The translations under genes and the position numbers were made by a program. This document shows, piece after piece, positions 26,709-34,340 of a stretch of DNA of 52,531 nt (positions within the stretch are counted from its first letter, which is position 1; each line of letters starts with the position of its first letter). Origin of the DNA: Pseudomonadota bacterium (GTDB lineage Bacteria > Pseudomonadota > Gammaproteobacteria > Steroidobacterales > Steroidobacteraceae); contig JAKAXA010000022.1 in NCBI GenBank assembly GCA_021816775.1, positions 1-52,531 on the forward strand, in the 5' to 3' direction. The notes beneath the pieces are model-generated. The model made no database searches, had not been told where the DNA came from, and saw only the letters and a program-made list of their open reading frames with translations.

Positions 26709-28389
26709 GACTGCAGCCCTCCTCCTCGGCCGCGGCGGCCGAGTGAGCCGCGGCAGGCAATTCGGCGCCATGTCCCTCGACGCTGCGGTGCGCGGCGGGG
26801 CGCAATCGCACGCGCTGCCAGTCCGGCACCGATGCCAGCTTCAAAAACCCAGACAGGTCCGCCAGGCGCTCGATCTGCGCGTCCATCACCGCAGGCTCGA
26901 GCTGCCAGTGCTCGGCCTCGCTCAGCGAGGGAAGGATCTCCCCCGGCCGGCGTGAGCGCGTGCGCGTGAGGCGGATGATCTCCCGGTCTCCGATCAGACG
27001 CGACGCGAAGCGCGCGGTCCCGCCGTGCTCACTCGCCGAGCAGCGCAGGATCAGTGAATTGCCGCAGTTCTCGACGATGGTCTGCGCCTCTCCGGCGCCG
27101 TATGTCGTCGAGACCTGGGCGATCGACTGAAAGCCGAGCACGCACCGGCCGCCGAATTTCCGCAGCCGCGCGAGCGCATCCTTCAGCCCGTCGATCGGGC
27201 CGAGCGCATCGAGCTCATCGGCGATGAACCACATCGGCCGACCGCCTTCCGCCCCGCTGAGGGACTCGAAGATCGCCAGCCGCATCCACGCGGAAATGCT
27301 CGAGCGCAGCGCCGCAATCTGCCGCGCGCGGTACGGTACGTAGAGCACGCCCTGGCCGTGGCGCACCCACTGCCGCACCGACAGCGATGGCGCGCGCTGA
27401 CGCGCCACGTGCTGCAGCGCGCCCACCGCCGAGCTGGTGACGGATCGGATGGAATCGAGCATGCGTGCGTTGTGCTCCTCGAAGAACGGCTGGGCGGGCG
27501 TGCCGCCGACCAACAGCTTCAGTTCGGCGGCGTCGGCCGTGACCACCAGATCGTAGAGCTCGCCCACATCGCCGACGCCCGCCGCGCGCGCCTGCCCGGC
27601 AACCGCGCTGAAGAGGGTCCGCGCGTATCCGCGCCAGCTGCGGTCGGCCCCCTGATGGTCGGGAATCAGCGCCAGGGCCAGCTGCTCGATGTCGTAGGGC
27701 TCGGATATCTCCCCGAACAGGTCCCAGCGCCGCCCGCCGGGCTCGAAGGGGCTGAGCAGAACATCGCCGCGGCGCGCGTTGAAGAACTGCCGCGCATAGC
27801 CGCCGTCCGGATCGGCGATCACGGCGCGATCCCCGCGGGCCAGCGCCCCGCCGAGCAGCTCGGCAATCGCCGTGCTCTTGCCGGCGCCGGTGGCGCCGAT
27901 GATCTTGAAATGCTTCGTTTCGTCCGCGGCCGCAACCCGGACCCCGGCCAAGGTCAGTGCCGTCGCGCCAGCGCCGCGGACGTGCGAATGACCCGCCCCC
28001 GGCCGCTCGCGGCGCGCCGCCTCAGGGTCTGTTGCGTCGCGAACGACGGCCCCGCGGACGTGCACGACTTCGCGGGCGGGACGGGCTCGCGCGAATGCGC
28101 GTCCCGCGACATAACCCGTCAGGGCGCTGCAGCCGGCCGCGCCGGCCGCGCGCATCATCCCGCCGCCCGCGCCGAAGACGTGCAGCACCGGCTCGGCCGC
28201 CGCGATGCCCGCACCCAGGCCGAACGTCACCGCCGCGGCCACCACGGGCGAGGCGAGCCAGCGACCGAGGCTGGCGCGGCCGCGCGCCAGCGCCGCCCAC
28301 ATCGGCGCCTGCACGAAGCCGTAGGCGACCATGAGGCCAGGCCAGCCGTGCGTCAGCTCAAACAGCCCCTGCCCTGGCACGGGACTCAC
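26701..28389 (-). CDS. Type IV coupling protein 2 (VirD4/TraD-like ATPase)
   Basis: 562 residues from GTG 28389, which overlaps the VirB11 stop as GTGA. The first 105 residues form several hydrophobic segments, more than in coupling protein 1. The ATPase domain has Walker A GATGAGKST at 165-173, VIADPDGGY, Walker B WFIADELDALG and FGGRCVLGFQSIAQV. It keeps the same order of motifs as the 467-residue paralogue, with numerous identical blocks such as STAIAELLGGAL. The C-terminus has an Ala/Glu-rich tail. Two coupling ATPases encoded in one operon is unusual; one may recruit a different substrate or both may form a mixed hexamer. Confidence 0.92.
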   Translation of the reverse strand: MSPVPGQGLFELTHGWPGLMVAYGFVQAPMWAALARGRASLGRWLASPVVAAAVTFGLGAGIAAAEPVLHVFGAGGGMMRAAGAAGCSALTGYVAGRAFARARPAREVVHVRGAVVRDATDPEAARRERPGAGHSHVRGAGATALTLAGVRVAAADETKHFKIIGATGAGKSTAIAELLGGALARGDRAVIADPDGGYARQFFNARRGDVLLSPFEPGGRRWDLFGEISEPYDIEQLALALIPDHQGADRSWRGYARTLFSAVAGQARAAGVGDVGELYDLVVTADAAELKLLVGGTPAQPFFEEHNARMLDSIRSVTSSAVGALQHVARQRAPSLSVRQWVRHGQGVLYVPYRARQIAALRSSISAWMRLAIFESLSGAEGGRPMWFIADELDALGPIDGLKDALARLRKFGGRCVLGFQSIAQVSTTYGAGEAQTIVENCGNSLILRCSASEHGGTARFASRLIGDREIIRLTRTRSRRPGEILPSLSEAEHWQLEPAVMDAQIERLADLSGFLKLASVPDWQRVRLRPAAHRSVEGHGAELPAAAHSAAAAEEEGCSLG

Positions 28390-29504
28390 TCCTGCCGCGG
28401 CGGCGACAAGGGCGCGCGCGGACGGATCGCCCGGCACTGACGCGCAGAGCGCTGCGCGGTGGCGGGCGGCATCGACTCGGGCCGGAACCAGATTTCCCGC
28501 ACGCTGCGCCGCTGGCGCTCGAGACCGCACTGGATGACGACGTCGATCAGCACGTGCAACAGACTTTGAATATCGCGCCTCGCCAGACCCCGCCCGCCCG
28601 GGCTCTGCTTGACCAGCAGAACCAGCTGCTCGAAGGCCAACGCCGCACTCGAGGCGTGCACGCTGGTGATCGAGCCCGGATGCCCGGAGTTGACGTTGCG
28701 CAGATAGTCGAAGGCTTCCTCGGCGCGCAGCTCCGCGAGCAGGATCCGATCCGGCTTCATGCGCAGGCACGCCTCGAGCAGCTGTTTCGGCGTGAGCCGC
28801 GAGAGGCCCTGATCGTCCTTGCTGTAGAAGAGGCGCACGTGGTTCGGATGCGCATCGAGCACGAGCTCCGGGGCGTCCTCGATCGTGATCAGGCGCTCCT
28901 CGGAGGGGATCTCCGCGATCAGCGCCTTGGTCCAGGTCGTCTTGCCGGAGCCGGTGGGGCCGGAGACCAGGATGTTTCGCCGGCTGCGCACCGCCAGGCG
29001 CAGGAATGCCTCGTAGCGGCCCGCGGCGAGGAGCGCGCCGAGCTCCCGCTCGACGCTCTCGCCGGGCTCGCGGGCGATGCGGGTCTCGCGCAGCGCGCCG
29101 CGCCCGGCCAGCGCCTCGATGGACCAGCGCGCCTCGGCCGGACGGCGGATGTTGATGGCCACGTGGCCCTGCTGCGTCGCCGGCGGCATGGCGATCTGCA
29201 CGCGCTCACCGCTTGGCAGCGCGCCGCACAAGAGCGGGTGAGACTCATCGATGCGCTGGCTCGTATGATTCGCCACGAGCTTGGCAAACCGCCAGCACCA
29301 CTCGAAATCCACAGCCGGCAACGCCTCGCGGCTCCACCCCTCACCGGTCTCGAGAAACGCCTCGCCCGGGCCATTGATGCACAGCTCCGTCAGCCCGGGA
29401 CGGGCGAGCAGCGGCGCGAGCACGCGCAGCGTCAGCTCGAGCGCCGATTCGCCCGGCGGGTTGCGCGGCGCCGGACCGGCGCGCTCAGCGGGCAACGAGC
29501 TCAT
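28386..29504 (-). CDS. virB11: VirB11-type secretion ATPase
   Basis: 372 residues from ATG 29504, giving a 20-base overlap with virB10; the longer frame would read deep into virB10. This is a hexameric traffic ATPase at the cytoplasmic face of the type IV channel. The N-terminal domain covers about 1-150. Walker A SGPTGSGKTT is at about 181-190, followed by the Asp box (ITIEDAPEL), Walker B (RILLAELRAEEAFDYL) and the His box in NSGHPGSITSVHA. It is typical in length (VirB11 is 343). It sits between virB10 and the coupling ATPase, matching the order of many P-type systems. Confidence 0.95.
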   Translation of the reverse strand: MSSLPAERAGPAPRNPPGESALELTLRVLAPLLARPGLTELCINGPGEAFLETGEGWSREALPAVDFEWCWRFAKLVANHTSQRIDESHPLLCGALPSGERVQIAMPPATQQGHVAINIRRPAEARWSIEALAGRGALRETRIAREPGESVERELGALLAAGRYEAFLRLAVRSRRNILVSGPTGSGKTTWTKALIAEIPSEERLITIEDAPELVLDAHPNHVRLFYSKDDQGLSRLTPKQLLEACLRMKPDRILLAELRAEEAFDYLRNVNSGHPGSITSVHASSAALAFEQLVLLVKQSPGGRGLARRDIQSLLHVLIDVVIQCGLERQRRSVREIWFRPESMPPATAQRSARQCRAIRPRAPLSPPRQE

Positions 29505-30744
29505 AGACGGACCGGAAGTCCACATCGCGGGCGACCAGCACTTCGATGCGCTGGCCATTGGGCACCTTGATGGTCGGGGCAATGTCCTGCGCGCTGCGCA
29601 ACGCCTGCGTGAGGACATCCTCGCTGGCCGTGGGGTCGATGACGACCGCGCCGACCGAGTTCTCCGCCCGCGACTGAATGACTCCGGTCAGGGTCGAGAT
29701 CAGCAGCGCTGCGCCGAAGCGCTCCCAGAAATGCCGATCCACCGTGCCGGTCAGGCCCGAGCGGCCGAGCGAGTCGGTCGCGGGCGAGTCGAGCCGCACG
29801 ACGACGCCCGAGGGCGTGCGCGCCTGCGTCCAGATCACGAAGACCCGCGCCATGCCCTGGCGGACTTCGCCTCGAGTCTGCCCGATCAGCTCCGTGCCGC
29901 GCGGCAGCAGCACGACGGTACCGTCGGCGCTGAAGGTATCGGTCGCCGTGATGCACGTGGTCATCCCCGGCAGGGTCGAGTCGATTGCGGTCTCGAGCGT
30001 GCAGTCGATGAACGTGCCCTTGGCGAGCAGCAGGCGCCTCTGCGGCAGCAATTGCGCCCGCGTCGCGGACATCATGGCCGGGCGCAACAGCGCGCTGAGC
30101 CGCGTGCTGTCAGTCCCCTGTGCGCCGGATCGGGTCCGCGAGTGGGCCACAGCAGAGGGTGGCGCGCCCGGCGCGCGCTCCGCCGCTTCAGAACGGGCCG
30201 CGATGAACACCCCGCCGGAGAGCGGCCGGGCATGCCCCACGCGGGGCCATCCCGGCCCCGCGCCGGTGTGGGCAGGGTGACTCCTCGGCCGCCAGGGAGC
30301 CAGGGGAGAGGGCGGCAATGTCGGCAGCGTCAGTGCCGCAACGTCTGCGTGCACCACGGGCCCGGCAAGCGCGCGGGCGCGACGGGTTGGTGAAGTCGCC
30401 GGCGGCGTGGAACTCAGATGCGGCGGCGGAATGGCCCCAAGGGGCGGCGGGCCGAGGCCGCCGGCACTGGGGCTCACGACCGGCGCAACCGCTGCGGCGC
30501 GCCCGAGGTGCCGCAGCGCCTCCCCGTAGTACCAGACCAGCATGGCCGTCACGATCCCGACGGCCAGCGCGCCTGCCAACAGCGCGTTGAGACGCGCTTG
30601 GAGGGAGCGGGCGCGGCTCGCAAGCGTGGTGCCGCGCTCACCCGCCACGACACCGGCCTCGTGATCATCGTTCGGCACCGCCGGTCCCGGTCGGCCGGCC
30701 TCACGCCTCGCCCGTGCCGTCCACGGCCAGAACCGGCGCATCAT
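29485..30744 (-). CDS. virB10: VirB10-type channel protein
   Basis: 419 residues from ATG 30744, overlapping the virB9 stop as ATGA. It spans both membranes: a short cytoplasmic tail, one membrane helix at about 55-73 (LLAGALAVGIVTAMLVWYY), a long Pro-rich periplasmic linker, then the conserved C-terminal TrbI/VirB10 domain. That domain contains phrases such as LLLAKGTFIDCTLETAIDS and the antenna region (HFWERFGAALLISTLTGV) that forms the outer-membrane pore. The Pro-rich region is Ala/Pro/His rich. It belongs to the core complex with VirB7 and VirB9. Confidence 0.95.
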   Translation of the reverse strand: MMRRFWPWTARARREAGRPGPAVPNDDHEAGVVAGERGTTLASRARSLQARLNALLAGALAVGIVTAMLVWYYGEALRHLGRAAAVAPVVSPSAGGLGPPPLGAIPPPHLSSTPPATSPTRRARALAGPVVHADVAALTLPTLPPSPLAPWRPRSHPAHTGAGPGWPRVGHARPLSGGVFIAARSEAAERAPGAPPSAVAHSRTRSGAQGTDSTRLSALLRPAMMSATRAQLLPQRRLLLAKGTFIDCTLETAIDSTLPGMTTCITATDTFSADGTVVLLPRGTELIGQTRGEVRQGMARVFVIWTQARTPSGVVVRLDSPATDSLGRSGLTGTVDRHFWERFGAALLISTLTGVIQSRAENSVGAVVIDPTASEDVLTQALRSAQDIAPTIKVPNGQRIEVLVARDVDFRSVYELVAR

Positions 30745-31643
30745 CGGGATCCTCCCGGCCCACCGGAGCCGCTCCTGTGCCTCGCGGCGCGCCGCGTCAC
30801 CCGCCACACGCGCGGCGAGAGCGTCCCGGAGGCCAGGCGGCGGCCCGAGCCGGCGAACGCCTTGTTGACGATGCAGCCGGTCAGCCGGCCGCGCTTGAGC
30901 ACGAAGCGCCGCGCGATGCGGTGAATCACCATCTGATCGCCGCGCATGTCGAAATTCACGAGCGATTCGCTGCCATCGGCGTTGCGCACGAACACGGCCG
31001 GCAGCTGCTCGCGGGAGGGGAAGATCAAATGGGTCTCTGCGCCGTCGTCCCATGCCGCTTGCGGCTTCAGCGCGGCCGGGCCGCAATACCAGTAATCCTC
31101 ATTGCGCGGCGGCGCATGCTCCGCGCGGTACAGATCCCGATCGACCCGCAGACGCTGCCGCTGCGCCGCGCTGCGGCGGCGCGCGGCGCGCGGATACTCG
31201 AACCGCACGGCGTAGACGATGGGGGTGCGACGCTGCCGGGCGGGCGTTGGCCGCACTCGGTAATTGAAGACGTACGCCCTGCGGTTCGTGAGCACCGTCA
31301 TGTCCGTAGAGACATGCGCCGCGACCGGCTTGATGAACAGGTGATTCGCCGCGGCTGCCACCTTGATCGCCTGGGCATCGCCCACCCCCAGTCCCTCGAA
31401 GCGCTCGCCGGGGGCGAACTGCAGGTCGATCTCATACCCCACGTACCCGCGCAACCGGTAGACGCGATCGGCCTCATAACGGACATAGCGAATCCGCAGG
31501 TCCTGAGGCGCGCTCGCGAATCGCCCGTTGGGTGTGTGTGCGCCGATCGGCCCGGCGTGCGCGGCAGCCGGGCCGGCACCGATGCCGCTCAGCACCGCCC
31601 CGAGCGCTCCGAAGAGCGCGCCTGCAACCCGGCGCGCCATCAC
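30741..31643 (-). CDS. virB9: VirB9-type outer-membrane core protein
   Basis: 300 residues from GTG 31643; ATG 31640 is equally possible since both overlap the virB8 stop. The signal peptide ends near residue 29 (AGPAAAHA). The VirB9/CagX fold shows in the N-terminal domain (IRYVRYEADRVYRLRGYVGY) and the C-terminal domain (NEDYWYCG and THLIFPSREQLPAVF), the latter contacting VirB7 and VirB10. The end is a basic Arg/Ser/Gly-rich tail of about 35 residues. It forms the outer-membrane layer of the transfer channel. Confidence 0.94.
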   Translation of the reverse strand: MMARRVAGALFGALGAVLSGIGAGPAAAHAGPIGAHTPNGRFASAPQDLRIRYVRYEADRVYRLRGYVGYEIDLQFAPGERFEGLGVGDAQAIKVAAAANHLFIKPVAAHVSTDMTVLTNRRAYVFNYRVRPTPARQRRTPIVYAVRFEYPRAARRRSAAQRQRLRVDRDLYRAEHAPPRNEDYWYCGPAALKPQAAWDDGAETHLIFPSREQLPAVFVRNADGSESLVNFDMRGDQMVIHRIARRFVLKRGRLTGCIVNKAFAGSGRRLASGTLSPRVWRVTRRAARHRSGSGGPGGSR

Positions 31644-32365
31644 GAGCGCCCCTTTCCGGACTGCGCCGAGGGTGACGGGCCGAGCACCTCCCGATCGAGC
31701 TCCAGGGCGGTCACCTCAAATCCCAGGGGATTCCACCGCCGCACCGCGGGATTCGCCGGCGCGCCCGTGAATCGATACGTCAGGGTCGCAATCCACTGCC
31801 CTGTCCCGTCAGGCGTGCCGTCCACCTGCCGGGCGATGCGCTCGAAGCGCACCTGGGCGAGCCGTTCGCCCGAGACCCCGGGACCGAGAAAGCTCACCGC
31901 CTCGATCCGCACCGACACCGTGCTGCCGTCGCGATGCACATTGAGCGGGGAGCGGGGGTTGCCCCTCGCCCAGCGCGCATACAACGCCTCGTTCAGCTGG
32001 CTCGAGTTGAAAGCACCGCACTGCTCGTAATCGGCCTCGGCCATGGCGTAGTCGAAACGCTCGCAGACGGCGATGTAGCGCATGAGAAAATACCGCGCGA
32101 TCGTGAGACCAAAGTGCGTTCCGCCCCGATAGGGCGGCACGACATCGACGACACCGGTGCGGCTATCGACCCGGATGAGGTAGGGCTCGACGCGTTTCAG
32201 CGGCAGCAGCACCACCAGCGCCGACATCAGGCCGAGCGCGCACAGGCATGCGCCGGCGGCGACCCGCCAAGCCATGCGCGCATCCCGTTGCGTCTGCAGC
32301 ACGCGCTCGGCATCCCAGGAGGCCGCCTCTTCGAGGTAACCGGCGAGCGAGGGATCGCCGCTCAT
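31640..32365 (-). CDS. virB8: VirB8-type inner-membrane assembly factor
   Basis: 241 residues from ATG 32365, overlapping the virB7 stop as ATGA; this overlap sets the start. A short cytoplasmic part is followed by one membrane segment at about 35-55 (VAAGACLCALGLMSALVVLLPL) and a periplasmic VirB8 domain. That domain carries the family phrases VEPYLIRVDSRTGVVDV and ARYFLMRYIAVCERFDY. It nucleates the channel and contacts VirB9 and VirB10. It is a normal length for the family (VirB8 is 237). Confidence 0.94.
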   Translation of the reverse strand: MSGDPSLAGYLEEAASWDAERVLQTQRDARMAWRVAAGACLCALGLMSALVVLLPLKRVEPYLIRVDSRTGVVDVVPPYRGGTHFGLTIARYFLMRYIAVCERFDYAMAEADYEQCGAFNSSQLNEALYARWARGNPRSPLNVHRDGSTVSVRIEAVSFLGPGVSGERLAQVRFERIARQVDGTPDGTGQWIATLTYRFTGAPANPAVRRWNPLGFEVTALELDREVLGPSPSAQSGKGRS

Positions 32366-32544
32366 GGCCGCCGCCTCCCGAGTGGACGGTCCTTGTGCGC
32401 CGCTGCCGGGACCGGCGCATCGAGAGTGTGCGCCATGCGCATCCCCGCTGGCGCATTGATGGGCACCAGCCGATCGACGCAGCGCGACGCATCCGCGCAG
32501 CCGGCAAACGTCAACGCCGCGCACACAACGAGCAGTACTCTCAT
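32362..32544 (-). CDS. virB7: VirB7-like small lipoprotein
   Basis: 60 residues from ATG 32544. The signal peptide ends in a lipobox (LTFAGC, Cys at about 16). The mature part of about 45 residues is short and basic, with a second Cys. In P-type systems VirB7 stabilises VirB9 by a disulfide, and this gene has the right size, signal and place (between virB6 and virB8). Sequence identity is not conserved in this family, so the assignment is mainly positional. Confidence 0.75.
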   Translation of the reverse strand: MRVLLVVCAALTFAGCADASRCVDRLVPINAPAGMRMAHTLDAPVPAAAHKDRPLGRRRP

Positions 32545-32575
32545 GATGGCCTGCCTCACTGCACTCGCACCGGGT

Positions 32576-33562
32576 TCACGCCGCCTCGCCGGAGCCGTCT
32601 GCACTGCGCGCGCCGTACCGGGCACCGACACGATGCAGGCCCGTTCGCGCAGAGCCGCCCAATGCCACTACCGCCCCGGCCGCCGCCGGCGCGGCGAGCC
32701 GCGCACCGGCACCGAACGGCCGTCCCGCCGAGCGCACCGCCCGGCTCATCACGCCGTAGGTGCTGAGGGCAATTCCACCGGACAGCCCCGCGGCGATCGG
32801 CATCACCTGCTGCATGAACAGAAACACGAGCACGGTCACAAGCAGGAAATCGAGCGCATCGACGGTATCGACCGCGGCCCCGAGGGCTGCGGTCTGCTCG
32901 GCGTAGAGCTGTACCAGGTGCAGCAGCAGCGCCGCCACCATGACCGTCAGAACCGTGATGAGCGCATAATTGGCCAGCTGCGCGAGCCAGGCGACGAACA
33001 TGCGGCGCGTTCCCTCGAACAGCAGCAGCACCATGAACAGCGGCCCGAGCGCCAGCAGCACCGAGAGCGCAATGCTCGAGAGCGCCAACAGAAACATCGT
33101 GTACACGCACAGCAGTCCGACCAGCACCCATACGACGGCCCCGGCGATATAGAACCCCAGATCACCTCCCCACACGCTGCCCTTGTCGAACAGGCGCCCG
33201 GCGACGGTGCCGCCCTGATTCCAGATCGCATCCAGCGTCTCGACCGGGTAGGACGCGCCCACCACATCCGCCGCGAACTGCGCCGGCGCCTGATAGAACG
33301 TCGTGACGATCAGCGTGTTGTACAGCCACAGGTGCACCGCGACGCCGAGCACGAGCGCCAGTGTTGCGATGCGCCGCAGACCATCGCCCACCGGCTCCTG
33401 AATGCGCCCGCTGATCAGCAGGTAGCCCCAGCCCATGACATACACCGTGCCGAGCACGATGAGCGTCGGCTCAAGAATCGACGCCACGCGCGCGGTGGTC
33501 GTGCCGATGTAGCTCGACAACGCCCCGTTCAGCCACACCCAGAATGTCTCGAAGAATCCCAT
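32576..33562 (-). CDS. virB6: VirB6-type polytopic inner-membrane protein
   Basis: 328 residues with about six hydrophobic segments and the VirB6/TrbL family phrase LLALGPLFMVLLLFEGTRRMF in the middle, the region linked with DNA passage. The N-terminus (MGFFETFWVWLNGALSSY) is typical. The C-terminal 60 residues are Gly/Ala/Arg rich and non-conserved. The ATG lies 50 bases after the virB5 stop, and the stop is 31 bases before virB7. Confidence 0.93.
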   Translation of the reverse strand: MGFFETFWVWLNGALSSYIGTTTARVASILEPTLIVLGTVYVMGWGYLLISGRIQEPVGDGLRRIATLALVLGVAVHLWLYNTLIVTTFYQAPAQFAADVVGASYPVETLDAIWNQGGTVAGRLFDKGSVWGGDLGFYIAGAVVWVLVGLLCVYTMFLLALSSIALSVLLALGPLFMVLLLFEGTRRMFVAWLAQLANYALITVLTVMVAALLLHLVQLYAEQTAALGAAVDTVDALDFLLVTVLVFLFMQQVMPIAAGLSGGIALSTYGVMSRAVRSAGRPFGAGARLAAPAAAGAVVALGGSARTGLHRVGARYGARSADGSGEAA

Positions 33563-33612
33563 GACCGCTGCCTCGTGCCTGTTGACTGTCCGGACGTCTG
33601 ATCGCGCGCCGC

Positions 33613-34323
33613 TCAGGGCGTCGGCTGAAAGCGCGTCGCAAAATTGCCCTCCTCTGCAATCGCCTCCTCGCGCGATCGCTCACGATCGATCCAGTGATCC
33701 GCTTCGGCGGCGGCGAACAGGACCCGCAGCTTCGTCTGCTCGTTCTCGAGCATGGCCTGCTCGGCGGAGATTCGCGCGGTGAGATCCAGGATCGCCTTCT
33801 GATCGCCTGCCGAGCCGATCGCCGCGATCAGCTGCTTCAGCCCGGAGAATCTGCCGCTGGCATTGGCCAGCGCCTCCGTCGAGACCGCCTGCAGCAACGC
33901 TGCGGTGCGGCGCTCGTCACTCAACTGCCGCTGCGCGGTCGTGGACAGCTGTGCGAACTGTGCCGGCGTCAGACGCCTCTGCGCGGCGACGTCCGCGCGC
34001 AGGGTTGCGGAGAAGGCCGGATAGCCCGAGGACTGCCCGGCCAGGGCGGCGCTCAATTGCGAGGAGTCCTGCGGCAGGTAGTTGCGCCGGACGTTCGCGA
34101 GCAGATTCTCCATGCCACGGTCTCCGGTCATGGAGCGCAGCTGCTGCTGCGCCTCCATGAACTGCTGCCGTTGCGTCGCGAGCGACTGCTCGAGGGTCTG
34201 GATCTCAGTGGTGAGGCGCGTGACGGCGGCCACGTCGATCACCGCCCATTGCGCGTGGGCGGCCGGCGCCGCCACGACAAGCAGCAGCACGAGGAATCTC
34301 AGCATCCGCTCTGTCAGTCTCAT
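33613..34323 (-). CDS. virB5: VirB5-type minor pilus protein
   Basis: 236 residues from ATG 34323; two in-frame upstream codons are not needed. The signal peptide ends near residue 25 (AAPAAHA-QWAV). The mature part is mostly helical and rich in Gln/Ala/Thr, with the VirB5/TraC phrase GMENLLANVRRNYLPQDSSQL. It sits at the pilus tip in P-type systems. It follows virB4 by 17 bases. Confidence 0.9.
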   Translation of the reverse strand: MRLTERMLRFLVLLLVVAAPAAHAQWAVIDVAAVTRLTTEIQTLEQSLATQRQQFMEAQQQLRSMTGDRGMENLLANVRRNYLPQDSSQLSAALAGQSSGYPAFSATLRADVAAQRRLTPAQFAQLSTTAQRQLSDERRTAALLQAVSTEALANASGRFSGLKQLIAAIGSAGDQKAILDLTARISAEQAMLENEQTKLRVLFAAAEADHWIDRERSREEAIAEEGNFATRFQPTP

Positions 34324-34340
34324 GGCACACCTCCGAGGGA

